From: Pycnococcus provasolii
Taxonomy: Eukaryota > Chlorophyta > Pseudoscourfieldiophyceae > Pseudoscourfieldiales > Pycnococcaceae
Assembly: GCA_938743325.2 (NCBI GenBank)
Contig: OW568862.1
Coordinates: 969,501-1,033,500, forward strand
Direction: 5' to 3'
Length of the DNA: 64,000 bases
In this document: in pieces, positions 32,501-41,929 of the stretch
Layout of the letters: each line of letters opens with the position of its first letter
Position numbering within the stretch: position 1 is the stretch's first letter
Notes under the pieces: generated by a model
What the model saw: only the letters and a program-made list of their open reading frames with translations
Told to the model about the DNA's origin: nothing
Database searches by the model: none
Made by a program: the position numbers and the translations under genes

Positions 32501-35093
32501 TGGGGAGGGGTACTATGGCAACGTGTGCTCGGAGTGCGAAAATGGATATTTTCGCGTGTACGACACCGGCTACCCGCGCCAGCCCGCAGGAGAGGGCGCG
32601 TGCCGGAAGTGCGCGCCTGGCGCGGAGCAATGGGGCATCACCATCGTGGTTACGTTCCTTGTATTTGCGCTGTGGTTCGGGCTGAACGAAGTGCCGTTCG
32701 AGGCGCTCACCATTATGCTTGAATTCATGCAGATCAGCGACGTTCTCGGCCAATTCGACCTAGACTTTCCCCCTACCGTCAAATCCTTCTGGCAGGTGCT
32801 GTCGCACAGTGTGAACTTCGACGTGGACATCGTGGTGTACTGGCAGTGCCACGTCCCAACTTGGCGTTTCCAAGCTGCGTTGGTTTTGCTTTTTTCCATC
32901 GCCTGGGGAAAAACGCTTCTCGTAGCTCTCGTCTACTACGCCAGGGTATTTGCATTTTATCTCGTCAAGAATCGCCACCTTGAACGATTCCCGCCCTTCC
33001 TTGAAACGGATCAACGGTATGTGGACGACGGCCCCGATCGCCTCTTCGAATCGCTCCTTCAGATGCACTGGGTGATGTACTTGGGGATTACGACTCGCGT
33101 TTACGACGTGTTTGTGCATAACAAGCGGCCAGATGGCATCGCGTACATTGATGGGGCGAAGTGGGTGCTTGTTGACAGTGCAGCGTACAAGAGGTTGCTC
33201 CCGATAGCCGTCTGGGGCACACTCGTCTACGCCATTGGACTGCCTGTTTTTGTGTCCTGGGTGCTCATCCGCGGGAAGCAGAAGAATCTGCTATTGACAC
33301 GGCGTTACCTGACGCGCTACGGTTTTCTTTATCGAAATTATGTCCCCGAGCATTATTACTGGGAGCTCGTGATTCTCGCGCGGCGGATCACAATCTGCCT
33401 GACACTGCAGTTCGCCAGGCACGACAGCATGCTGCAGGCCGCGATCGGCCTCGTCCTGTGCGGCATCTTCATGAGCGCAACTTCGTACGCGCTTCCGTAC
33501 CGCGCCTCCTACATCGACAGGTTCGACTTCTTCCTGAACGTTGTGTCTATGATATACATCGTGGACGGTCTCGTCGAGACGTACAGCGACTCGGCAGTGG
33601 TGAAAAGTGCGTTTGAGGTTCTTGTCATGGGACTCTTCGCCATCTCCATCCTATGGCTCTTGGTGCTCCTGTTCATCGAGTACGACGAGTACAAGGCGCG
33701 ACTTAGCGCGGTTGCGACGTCATCGGCACGCTTCGGGAAGGTGCTCACCGAAGAATGCATCCCAGACGAGGGCGAGGCGGTGGAGGAAGCGCGCCAGCGC
33801 GTACGGCGCGTGATGTTGGCGTCGCGCCTGGCGTTCCGGCTCCTCGATCGGAATTGCAGCGGTCAGGTGAGCGTCGAAGACTTCGAAGAGCAATTCCCGA
33901 AGCTTTACGTCGACCAGGCGGATCGGCACACCATCACGCGCGAGCAGGCGAGAGGCCTCGTCCAGATAATGCACAGTTCCCGCGAGCAGGACGACGTGAA
34001 CACCATCGTGGAGACGGACTTTCTTGTCTACCTCGGTCGCGAGCTCATGTCGCGGAACGTGACACGACTCGGGCAAGGCAAGGGCTTGCCTTCGGAGATG
34101 CGCCGCCTGGGGCTAGACAAGCTTGGCATCACGGAAATGTTCATGACGGACGCGGTCAATGCGCTGGGTAAGTACGTTGAGTCACATCCAAACAGCAAGG
34201 AGGTGTTTGCAGAAACGCTGCACGACTTTGAGACGTCACAATTCTCGATCGAACAGAACGTGAAAATGCTTGGTGACTCCGTCTTTAGCGAGATTTTGGA
34301 GACGCTCGATCCCTACGGGATGATGATGCTGGTTGAGAACTTAACGAAAGACGAGGCGATGGAGGTCATCCGGCTGGAGAAGCTGTTGGACGCCACGCTG
34401 CATGACAGCGGGCGGACGTCTGACTACTCGCACTCTGTCCGTGCGCAGACGCTGCGTTGCTTCATGCGAGCGGCACCGTGCCTGCTGGAGTACCTGTCGA
34501 ACCCAGCGTTGTGCTCGAAGACGAGCCGGGACGAGATTGCGCGCATGCTGGATTTTGCGGTAGATGTGTACAAGGAGTGCGGTTCCCTCAACAACTCGTT
34601 CTCATCGATGGTGAATGTGCTGGACCAGGCGAGCATTTGCGATTGGCTCATGACGGCGGACGAGCGCGACCGCAGCTCGCTGTACTGGCTTATCAACGGC
34701 GTGCGGGCATCCCGGTACGTCGAGGCGTCGTCGCAGGGTTCGAAAAACACTCGGAAACCCTCTCAGAAGGCCTCGTGGGCGATGGCTGCGGGCGATATGG
34801 TCAGGGGCAAAGAAACGCCGATGAAGCGCTTTGTGATGGGTCGATGGCAGAGTGCGAAGGATCGTGTGAAGTCCTTAATGCTTCCGTCGTTGTCGGAGGA
34901 TCGATCGTCGTTGCCAGAACGGCTTTCCAAGAAGTTCGTCAAAGGACTTTCGCGAAATTCGAGCAACGCCAAAACTGGAACTTCGTGGGGACGCGCCGAG
35001 GTCCATCCCAGTCCTATCGTTCCTGCGGCACCCTGCGCCGACAATGCTCTGCCCGCACTGTTCACGGGAGACGGCGCCGACGCCACTGTGTAG
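29559..35093 (+). CDS. Cache-domain receptor with Cys-rich stalk, multi-TM core and EF-hand
   Basis: 1,844 residues from ATG 29559 (the open frame extends upstream only by a TTG). Probable plasma-membrane sensor. Seen: signal peptide AARIAGWVLLLGPALTAA; extracellular Cache-like domain near residues 345-410 with FFYAFVCTDVGEIIAHGADP, VGKNIGLDFGEYG and a WP end; a second Cache-like unit near 515-625 (QFYVFVLDSS, FLAHGQLG, YARYNWTHP); a Cys-rich GCC2/GCC3 or TNFR-like stalk near 825-1015 (CVECPAGTHHASPGD, CTPCPAGSFTAFPG); about seven hydrophobic helices between 1025 and 1380 (for example GITIVVTFLVFALWFGL, LLPIAVWGTLVYAIGLP, YWELVILARRITICL); an EF-hand loop DRNCSGQVSVED near 1428; and a long helical tail. 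The ARR after WELVIL is typical of GCC2/GCC3 7-TM proteins of protists. Substrate and signal output are unknown. Confidence 0.85.
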   Translation: MAARIAGWVLLLGPALTAARTCGWDGNATDFSAPILPERQTPSRPSSKPCTVAAAAVCAWHDAAYITAAVANGVRGDKGGGRFTEQWFSQDDMSEGAPRVVGGFAGMLCVADGSRCATSAGVSTKGDATPLRTWDEYLAAAIPSSDELKVVTLSVLAKETGMTLAAAATATVASAADAARDTEHGVWTAMPLWSCGAAFNLIIQSSSHTSFSASTKLRACQATRAGSGVPEIDPSIVLFAYLHVRFVPPDAVPPTFMIPGTDPDDPAHEHARSDGLLSVSYFFDSEDGEILPCSSGESSACAQANTDLLVGRAKIALAGCETSDECAFKVLQAITWDEQYTIGKSVSRNFFYAFVCTDVGEIIAHGADPQNVGKNIGLDFGEYGAGAWEAIQKAGAQNSGFGGVASYMWPTTSCQKSYDIDGECDPIAKVSNVFAWHALRHKLFVGVEYNHIRPAMAPFDQGASKDTRDNKCPDGYASPCAASVCDRLTAHVVSALSIYEPEQVFADINAMSPEYMEGQFYVFVLDSSTSSFLAHGQLGNMVRSLTLIDAVAMIGLTNEQINGTDLFNQMRAIAGGGGGYARYNWTHPLHGVKPKLSFLRQIQVSVNNTPKEVVVGVGFSVAPLPIEHNQGAGCNLVRISACSRRILLGAVGYAQASLIDALSVIHHTGDVAVYKEWLEVLANGTAITKLIPMIDGDESSEFDNIRLSLIHFTGVLMSSSELAHDGNGTWGVRYPHGLLQNLLFDESRTIVGEDLLQAWTSMSLSGGGFVRDELIRRYSDPTLTDRTPRYALVSSEICHVELFIGGSNCAMIVAEQLDLGCGEGSILVDDSCVECPAGTHHASPGDAVCTPCPAGSFTAFPGRTECTLCAELPDAQFRYQNSTNATSCDLCPKNTVRFLTDPATSLDECHCVVGFFQRERAPFGRECEPCPEGGTCLGAEERTNRDPYPLPGYFGLKDHPHMFVECDLGEKNCIGGESFLCGEGYYGNVCSECENGYFRVYDTGYPRQPAGEGACRKCAPGAEQWGITIVVTFLVFALWFGLNEVPFEALTIMLEFMQISDVLGQFDLDFPPTVKSFWQVLSHSVNFDVDIVVYWQCHVPTWRFQAALVLLFSIAWGKTLLVALVYYARVFAFYLVKNRHLERFPPFLETDQRYVDDGPDRLFESLLQMHWVMYLGITTRVYDVFVHNKRPDGIAYIDGAKWVLVDSAAYKRLLPIAVWGTLVYAIGLPVFVSWVLIRGKQKNLLLTRRYLTRYGFLYRNYVPEHYYWELVILARRITICLTLQFARHDSMLQAAIGLVLCGIFMSATSYALPYRASYIDRFDFFLNVVSMIYIVDGLVETYSDSAVVKSAFEVLVMGLFAISILWLLVLLFIEYDEYKARLSAVATSSARFGKVLTEECIPDEGEAVEEARQRVRRVMLASRLAFRLLDRNCSGQVSVEDFEEQFPKLYVDQADRHTITREQARGLVQIMHSSREQDDVNTIVETDFLVYLGRELMSRNVTRLGQGKGLPSEMRRLGLDKLGITEMFMTDAVNALGKYVESHPNSKEVFAETLHDFETSQFSIEQNVKMLGDSVFSEILETLDPYGMMMLVENLTKDEAMEVIRLEKLLDATLHDSGRTSDYSHSVRAQTLRCFMRAAPCLLEYLSNPALCSKTSRDEIARMLDFAVDVYKECGSLNNSFSSMVNVLDQASICDWLMTADERDRSSLYWLINGVRASRYVEASSQGSKNTRKPSQKASWAMAAGDMVRGKETPMKRFVMGRWQSAKDRVKSLMLPSLSEDRSSLPERLSKKFVKGLSRNSSNAKTGTSWGRAEVHPSPIVPAAPCADNALPALFTGDGADATV

Positions 35094-35632
35094 TACCTGC
35101 CCGCACCTCGTGGGAGCCCACGCGGCCGGGGCTCACTTGCGCTCACCACGTCCACGTGTCCGCCCCTGGATGTAAAACTATAATAACTACCATCCGGGTG
35201 GTACTGTACATAATAAGTACGTAAAACTGAAAAGTAAAACGATGAGTAGGTTCCTACCCTAGGGTAATAAGACTGTTTTTTTATTCTGAATCTTGACCAC
35301 CTTTTCCTAGCAGCCTTGTGAACGGGAACAAACAACTGTTCAAATCAAAGTTCCTTTTATTTACAAAGGGTAAAATTTATCTTGGCTTTTACAGTGCATC
35401 AGGTGCTTAACTTTACATCTTGCTGAAGTTACAGAAAGAAAAAGGGGCAGAAGAGGTAGTCAAGGAGCTCAGGTATTTTTCCCCCTTGCAATGAAGGTAC
35501 GAGTTCCACCCACCAGTTCCACCGACGAGTTCCACCGACCCAACCAAAGCAAAGCAAAGCAAAGCAAAGCAAAGCAGCCCAACCAACGGGCAACGGCTAG
35601 TTCGAGCATAGTCTAAGAATACCAACCAAATA
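35094..35632. other. Intergenic region with TACTGTA box
   Basis: About 540 bases. A TGTAA word follows the receptor stop at about 35170; TACTGTA is at 35202; a GCAAA array lies at 35544-35576. A short minus-strand frame is not supported by any motif. Confidence 0.5.
35544..35576. repeat. CAAAG pentamer array
   Basis: Six consecutive CAAAG units, exact, about 60 bases before the next candidate ATG. Confidence 0.9.
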
Positions 35633-38600
35633 ATGCAGTGGAGAGCCTTTGCTTTCGAGCTCTCCCTTGGACTTCCCGCCTCCCTTCTTCATCATCGTCT
35701 TGTCTTCTTCTTCTTCAGTTCGCCAGTATTCTCCACCCAGTCAGTCATTGTGCGATTCCAACTTCCAAGGGGCCGCTTCATTATCCCACTCTTACACGTG
35801 CCATGGACAACTCCAGTGTCGTGCAGTACAGGTATGCTGACTCTTGGTAGTGGGAGTATGCACGACTCTGACTCTGAGGCCATTGAGGATCAGCCTCAAC
35901 GGCCTCTTGACGCTGAGGAGACGCCTCAACGGCCTGAAGTTGTTGAGCCTGTTGTTGAGCCAGAGCCTGTGGAGGAGCTCAGAGTCGACGATACAGCACA
36001 GACACAGGCGGACGCGGCATTCTACAGAAACGAGCTGGATTTCTGGGCCGCCAAGGAGGCGGAGCTCGCAACGTACGTGTGCCCCGGCCTCGGAACGGCG
36101 GCGCACGAACTGCCGGATATTGGACCGCCACCGAACGTGCAAGCGCAAGCGCACGTGAACCAAGACGCAAGCTCGGGAAGAGCGACGGAAGAGACGTATC
36201 CAATCGGCGTCGCAGCACGGCGATGGGAAGAGTCGAGGCAGAGCAACGACTACGTCGCGGACGACCACCTGCGTCTGGAGGGGGAGCTGCTCGTGCAGGC
36301 TGCCGCAGCCGCCTTTGGAGAGCTGCGCGACATGCAAGGCGGCACACAAGACGAGCCTAACACGACGCGTGACGAGCTCCGCTCGAGTAGCTCAAGGATG
36401 ACGGGCGCGGAGTCGAGAAGACGGCGGCTGGACGCGCACGCAAGCCTTGTCGCACTAGCGAGAGCGAAGGATGGAGCTGCCGCGGAGACGGCGGCTATTG
36501 CGCATCGAAAGGCACTGCTCCATGAGCGCAAAATGCAACGCGTGCGACAGTTTGAGGCGAAACTAGACGTCGGTGTCAAGGCGGCCAATGCTGCACTCGA
36601 TGCGCACGCCTCCGAGGCGAGGCGAGAAATGGCGCACATCGACAAGCACATCAATAAGGTGGCTTCGTATCTACGCGGCACGATCGTGGAACCTAACGAG
36701 GCGGCTTATGAGCAAAACCGCCTCGCGCTCGATGATGCGCTGCGACGTGCCGATGCATTCAACGAGCGGCGCGGTGCATTCCGAGCAGTTAGCCTCGACG
36801 TTGATCGGCATGCGGCAGAAGCGGAGGCGATCGTGACTGTGACCCCATCACCGCCACCCCCGCCCGAGCGACGGGAGGTGGACACACAATGCGAAGCAAC
36901 CGAACTCGTGGATGCAGGATCGCAGACGGCAACAGAAGCGCGTGTATCTATGGCAGAACAGGCGACATGCAGCAGCGCAAAAAGTGAAGATGTTCACGAA
37001 AACAGCGCAGTAATAGACGCACGTAGTGATGCTGTCGTGCCCCTTGACGCTCAAGCAGCAGGAGAGGGGTGGGTGCGAACGAGTGCCTGGCTCAGCAAGC
37101 TGAGTATGCGTGCCACGACGCCTTCGCCGACGCCGTCGGCACCAGCTTCCGAATCCGGTGCGCCACAACATCCTGCTGATTTCCATGGCGGCGCCGCGGA
37201 TACCAACACAACGCACGCGTCAGCCGAGAAAGAAGTTGCGGATACGTTGAACGGTGGAGCGAATGCCATGCCAACGCAAGTCAGCACGCCACAATCTTTC
37301 CAGGTGAACCAGCAGCAATTTGACGTGCTGAAGTCGACGTACCGAGACATGCTGTCGGCGTTGCGTACATCCCACTCTGCGGAATTGACAGCGCTCAAGG
37401 CAAAGCACGAAAGGGAGCTCAGTGTGACAATGGGGGAACTCGCGCGTGTTCGCGATGAGCTGAATCGCCTGAGGGACGAGGCGCGAAATGCCGCGGAATA
37501 CGAAGTGTACAAATATCGCAAAGAGCACGAGGCGGAGCTAATCACACTACGCGAGGCACTTCGTTCGAACTGGGAGACCATTCAAAACGAGTCGGTGCGC
37601 GCCGCCGAAGACACGGCAAGGCGTGTCATGCTCGCTTCAACGGCTCAGCCTGCAAGAACGGCAGCACCTGCGGATCCTCGCACGGATCCCACTGACGGCG
37701 AGAGGGCGACTGCAGCCGCTGAGGCAGCTCGCGCCTGGGAGGAAAGCCTACAGCGACGTGAGCGTGCTGCGGAAGACGAAGATGTGGAGGAAGATGAAAC
37801 CATCAGGATAACGCCGCCTCCACCTCAGCCAGCTATATTCACGCCTCCTTCACGAGTTGCGCCATCATCCGCAGCCGCATCGACAGGTGCGGCGACGGAT
37901 GACACGCTCGTGCGAGCAACATACACCGCATCAAAGGCGTTTGACGCGTGGTCGAATCGCAGCGAAACGGCTGCCGAGACCGCTGAAGACACGCGCGGTG
38001 AAGTGTCTCTGTCGAATGCGCTGTCATCGCCTATCGATGGCGCGCAGAGCTTGCATGCTGTCGAGCAGGCACAGCCTGTGATGTCAGTGTCATCTGCAGG
38101 AGGCCCTGGGGACGAGGGTGAGTATCTTCGATGGAAGCAGTCGATAGCATCCATGGAGCTCGCCTACAATCAGGAAATGGCATCTCTTCGAAAAGATTCT
38201 GCCGCGGCGCTGGACGAGCGAGATGAAACAGTTCGCGCGCTAGCGGCTGACGTCTCGGCTCTTGAGCAGCGCAATCGACAGCTCCTGGAGCGACAAGCTC
38301 ACGGTGGTGCAGCGCGCGCTGAAGTTTCGCACATCGCGGATACTACTACGGCAGATCCTGATGTGTCGGCCAATGGACAAAGGCTGGGAAACGAGGATCT
38401 TCCGGAGCAGATGACGTTCGTATTGACTCCACCTCCAGCCCCAGCCCCAGCTTCGGTAAGGCGCGTGCAATTCGCAGACACGGCCCCACCAGCCGCCCCC
38501 GCGGCACGAGACGTGCCACTGCGCATTGCGCTTGCCACGCGTGAGCCACCGCACCAACGACTCTCGATGATGCATGCTAAACAAGAGGCGCGCGAATCGA

Positions 38601-38683
38601 TCGCTCTGCTAAGATCCCTGGTCGTCCATCCACACCCTTCACATTATTCACCATTGAGTAGCAGCGGTGACGAGCGTTCGTGA
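35633..38683 (+). CDS. Large coiled-coil protein, unrecognised
   Basis: Up to 1,016 residues from ATG 35633. The first 67 residues are hydrophobic, pyrimidine-rich at DNA level and unlike the rest; ATG 35834 or 35858 (MHDSDSEAIEDQ) is a plausible real start, so the N-terminus is uncertain. No family recognised. Seen: acidic/proline repeats near residues 80-110 (DQPQRPLDAEETPQRPEVVEP); charged helices near 260-375 (RRLDAHASLVALARAKDGAA, HERKMQRVRQFEAKLDVG); a strong heptad coiled coil near 560-660 (LTALKAKHERELSVTMGELA, RVRDELNRLRDEARNAAEYE); a shorter coil near 835-885; and a Pro-rich end. Inference: cytoskeletal, flagellar or membrane-trafficking scaffold. Codon use matches neighbours. Confidence 0.7.
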   Translation: MQWRAFAFELSLGLPASLLHHRLVFFFFSSPVFSTQSVIVRFQLPRGRFIIPLLHVPWTTPVSCSTGMLTLGSGSMHDSDSEAIEDQPQRPLDAEETPQRPEVVEPVVEPEPVEELRVDDTAQTQADAAFYRNELDFWAAKEAELATYVCPGLGTAAHELPDIGPPPNVQAQAHVNQDASSGRATEETYPIGVAARRWEESRQSNDYVADDHLRLEGELLVQAAAAAFGELRDMQGGTQDEPNTTRDELRSSSSRMTGAESRRRRLDAHASLVALARAKDGAAAETAAIAHRKALLHERKMQRVRQFEAKLDVGVKAANAALDAHASEARREMAHIDKHINKVASYLRGTIVEPNEAAYEQNRLALDDALRRADAFNERRGAFRAVSLDVDRHAAEAEAIVTVTPSPPPPPERREVDTQCEATELVDAGSQTATEARVSMAEQATCSSAKSEDVHENSAVIDARSDAVVPLDAQAAGEGWVRTSAWLSKLSMRATTPSPTPSAPASESGAPQHPADFHGGAADTNTTHASAEKEVADTLNGGANAMPTQVSTPQSFQVNQQQFDVLKSTYRDMLSALRTSHSAELTALKAKHERELSVTMGELARVRDELNRLRDEARNAAEYEVYKYRKEHEAELITLREALRSNWETIQNESVRAAEDTARRVMLASTAQPARTAAPADPRTDPTDGERATAAAEAARAWEESLQRRERAAEDEDVEEDETIRITPPPPQPAIFTPPSRVAPSSAAASTGAATDDTLVRATYTASKAFDAWSNRSETAAETAEDTRGEVSLSNALSSPIDGAQSLHAVEQAQPVMSVSSAGGPGDEGEYLRWKQSIASMELAYNQEMASLRKDSAAALDERDETVRALAADVSALEQRNRQLLERQAHGGAARAEVSHIADTTTADPDVSANGQRLGNEDLPEQMTFVLTPPPAPAPASVRRVQFADTAPPAAPAARDVPLRIALATREPPHQRLSMMHAKQEARESIALLRSLVVHPHPSHYSPLSSSGDERS

Positions 38684-38820
38684 GTATGTCTCCCCCACCA
38701 CCGGCGCCTGTCAAAAACAAAATAAATTGATAAGGTTAATGTAAATTAAGAAATTCATCGCTACATCCAACACGCATGCTCGCATGCTCGCTTCCTTATC
38801 TCACCCTTGCGCAGCACAAT

Positions 38821-39843
38821 CTAATTGACGGTTGTGTAGCTTCCGCCCGATGCGCCCGATCCACCGCCTGCTCCGGAAGCCATCGCGCGCGCTTTGCTAA
38901 ACGCGTCACTGCACAGAATGGCAAAGTAGCGCACGCCGTCACTCGTAAGGCCGGGCAAGTCGCGCCAGAACTGCAAGTTGGGAATCGCGTCCATACCTGC
39001 GAGTCCCACCTTTTGCGTGAGGTACAGGTAGCCGCCTGCAAAGTACGTGAACCCACCGACGAAAAAGATAATCAGGAAATTGCCTCCAAAGCCGAGGCCA
39101 CCGCCAGAACCTCCCTTCTTGCGAGCTCCGCCGGTGGGACACCCAGCAGGGTGTGGATAGGACGCGTTGTAGACGCACTGCGGTTGCTCCGTGATTGTCG
39201 TTGGCGGGTTGAATGGCGGCTTGAGACCAGCCGCTTCTGGACAAACCACCTGAACACTCATGCTGCGTGCGTCTGGGTAGCACTCGTCGCCACCGCCGAA
39301 CGTGTATTTGATTCCCTTCTTGGGATCTGCGGGATCGATAAGGCTGTATGACGCGGACACCTCCGTGGACCCCTGCGTTTCCCACTCTCCGATCGTCGTG
39401 CAAATCACGGTAGGAAAAAAGCTCGCCGAGTCCACGCTCGACTCGAGTACCGCGCAGTCGTCACCACATCGCGTTTTCTGGCAAGACAGCGGGCACGGCT
39501 GACATCCCGGGTCCGTCGTCCCGAGGTCGAGCTGTCCGCAGAACTGGTAGAAGTACTTCTTCGCCGTCGTACCCTGCGATAGTTGCAGTTCGTAGTACCC
39601 GTCTGGGTTCTTGAGCGGGTTCAGGTCCCAAGAGTACGTCGCGCCATCCACCGTCGTCTCGTACTTGCAGTCACCGACCGCCTTAAGCTGTCCTTCACTG
39701 GCTAGCGGCGCGCGTGCCGCTGAGGCCGAGTTAAGTGCGGTTAAGGTTAGGGCCAGCACGCTCAGAGAGGAGGCCATACCGGCATTCTTTCCTGCAGAGG
39801 CACGCGCGGAGGCGGGGAAGCGGCGCAGTTGTTCGGAGGACAT
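38821..39843 (-). CDS. Cation-dependent mannose-6-phosphate receptor / ATG27-like lectin receptor
   Basis: 340 residues from ATG 39841-39843; a shorter start at MASSLSVLAL would put the signal peptide at the N-terminus. Type I membrane protein sorting glycoproteins between Golgi and endosome/vacuole, or acting in vesicle transport in autophagy (ATG27). Seen: signal peptide near SVLALTLTALNSASA; an MRH-like lumenal domain of about 200 residues with paired Cys, DLNPLKNPDGYYELQL, YFYQFCG, and a late FGGGDECYPDARSMSVQVVC; one membrane helix FLIIFFVGGFTYFAGGYLYL; and a cytosolic tail beginning QKVGLAGMDAIPNLQFWRDL. That tail closely follows the human M6PR text (GxxGMEQFPHLAFWQDLG), which is the strongest evidence. 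A run of Gly separates lumenal domain and helix. Whether it binds Man-6-P is not known. Confidence 0.82.
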   Translation of the reverse strand: MSSEQLRRFPASARASAGKNAGMASSLSVLALTLTALNSASAARAPLASEGQLKAVGDCKYETTVDGATYSWDLNPLKNPDGYYELQLSQGTTAKKYFYQFCGQLDLGTTDPGCQPCPLSCQKTRCGDDCAVLESSVDSASFFPTVICTTIGEWETQGSTEVSASYSLIDPADPKKGIKYTFGGGDECYPDARSMSVQVVCPEAAGLKPPFNPPTTITEQPQCVYNASYPHPAGCPTGGARKKGGSGGGLGFGGNFLIIFFVGGFTYFAGGYLYLTQKVGLAGMDAIPNLQFWRDLPGLTSDGVRYFAILCSDAFSKARAMASGAGGGSGASGGSYTTVN

Positions 39844-40436
39844 TAAGCTATGGCCTTAGCGTTGAGGCGAGAGGGAGAGGGAGTGCACCGCGCAGGCGCG
39901 AGCCCGTTACTTAGACTGAGGGAGCGTTAGGGTTTTAAGAACGGTCCACTTCAGGCGAAATTTGGCAAAAAAGGTGCACTTCAGGCGAAAACTCCCCGGA
40001 AAATCAATCAAGTCCGGCTTTCCGGAGGCAGAGGCTCCGTCCTCAACCACCAGCTCATCAGGCTGTCAGGTGTCAACTTTTATCAGGCCAGATCAGAGGC
40101 TCCGTCCAACAAGCTACCAACTATGATAGTACTTAGTCTACCAACTACAAGCAAAGACAGGTGGCTTGGCAGCCTGGTACAGTCGTGGTATTCTGTCACA
40201 AAGGGAGACTTCTTGTGACTGCCTGAACTTCTTTAACTATCATAGTCTATGCACCAACCTAAGGCTTTTAAATCAGACTTAAGAAATCAGACTTAAGAGC
40301 TATACCTTAGGGGCGGATAGGCTGTTTGAACGAACGATTCAACGGACCGGTGCGGTACCGGCGGTACACATCACCAAAAAATATACACACATATATATAG
40401 CTAAGTTAGTTACACTCCACCTTCTCTCCGGTTGTG
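39844..40436. other. Intergenic region with short direct repeats
   Basis: About 590 bases. Besides the 30-base tandem listed separately, two direct repeats TCAGACTTAAGA lie near 40273 and 40289. No gene was recognised. Confidence 0.5.
39944..39991. repeat. Tandem repeat with CACTTCAGGCGAAA core
   Basis: Two copies, about 30 bases apart, of a GTSCACTTCAGGCGAAA unit, in the divergent upstream zone of the M6PR-like gene (about 100-150 bases from its start). Confidence 0.85.
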
Positions 40437-41929
40437 CTACAGGGGGGATTCCGACGCTGCCGCCGCCTTAGCCGCTGCGGCTAAGGCGGCGGCGCGTCCG
40501 GCTTCAGCAGCCTCCTCCGCGTCCAACTTATCAGCAAGCTTCAAGTTCAGGGGCTTCCACGTGCGCGTGCGCTCGTTGATGTACCAGTTTGCAACCTGCT
40601 GCACCTGGAGCCCCGTTTTGCGGGCGAGCATCTCCTTATCTTTCGGACTCGGAAACGGATTATCCCAGTGCTCTAACAGCCACGCTCTGAGCACACTAAT
40701 CGCTTCCGGGGACTCAGACGCACCTCGAAATTTCGCTTCCTTGGCCATGAGCTTGCGCTTATACGCCGGCGCCACGCGTAGATTGCTGGCGCTCGCATCG
40801 CCGCCTCCTCCTGCTCCCGGCTCTTCCTTTGCCAGCGCCGCAGCTGCCTGAGGTGGCGGGGGTGGCGGAGGTGGCAAGGCAAAGGGGATATCGTCCACCT
40901 GCATCACGTGCATTTGACGCTCCGCCTCCGTGCCTTCGCTGGCTGCATCGATGGTGTAATCGACGGAGTACTTGTCGAGGAGATTCCGCGCCTTGGCAAC
41001 GCCCAGCCCTGGCACCTCCTTCTCGATGTCACGCAGCGTTGCATCGAGAGGTCGCAATGCAGGCGTCGTCGAAACAGCGGCGGACAAGTTTGGATTTTCT
41101 TGCATCTTCTGCTGCATGAACCTGCCCAGCGCGTTAAACAGCGACGTCTTTTGCTGTGCCGGACGCCCTTTGCCGCGAGCCTTTCCACTGCTGCTCGCCT
41201 TGGCTACCTTGCCGCTGCCGCTGCTTGCCATGAGCTTATGCACTGCACCGCGGTACGCAGATTCGCGCGCCTTTCTCGTCGCAGCTGCCTCCGCGTCACC
41301 AGCCTTGGAGGATCCGGGAAGCTGCGGGACTAGCATCGACGCGTTCGTCACGGTGTCCAGTGAACGCGTCGGTCCAGTGTGCATCAGCTGCGCGCCAGTA
41401 CGCTGTTCGTATGGAGGAGCGGTGTCGGGCGCACTGTTGTGCCACAGAAGGGTTCCTGCGTGTGTTTGCGTGTGTTAGTGAGGAAGTGTTTGCGCGTTTG
41501 TATTGACGTGCAAGGGTGCAAGTGGTGTCTCACCTGGCGGAATTTCCTCCATCGGCACATTCTCGCTTGGCAAACTCTTCGCTACGTCGCTCGGTTCGAC
41601 GTACAGAACGTCGCGCAGCAGCTCGTTCAAGACTGCGGGATCGAAGTCGTCAGTGGTAAAAGACAGCCGCTACCATATGTTTTGGTTTTTTTTGTGTGTA
41701 AGTTTGTGTTGTTTGTGTGCGTGTGTGTGTGAGACACGTGTGAGTCAGTTGGTGTCGGCGATTCCGCGAACTTGGTCAGAAAAAGTTTCAAGAACAAGAA
41801 AAGAAAACGTACGCCAAAGTCCGGCGCATCGATCGGCCGTGGCGACATCGCCACCACGTCATCCTCCTGCTCGTCCGGTGAGGCTGGGTACATCATGCGT
41901 CGCTGTTTGTCGACATCTTCTTTGCTCAT
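40437..41929 (-). CDS. TALE homeodomain protein, three exons
   Basis: Nuclear transcription factor of the BELL/KNOX-related class. Exons 41929-41813, 41669-41534 and 41455-40437 join to 423 residues with consistent phases (0, then 1). Donors GTACGT and GTGAGAC; acceptors GGTAG and CACGCAG; branch sites CTGAC and CACTAAC. Seen: an acidic N-terminus; a conserved-looking segment DDFDPAVLNELLRDVLYVEPSDV; a PPYEQR linker; a basic Lys/Gly region; a helical stretch with SLFNALGRFMQQKMQENPN; and the homeodomain near residues 330-388 with AWLLEHWDNPFPSPKDKEML, then QQVANWYINERTRTWKPL. NWYIN replaces the usual NWFIN; the atypical three-residue loop (NPFP) is present. In green algae KNOX/BELL pairs control zygote development; which partner this is remains open. 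Confidence 0.88.
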
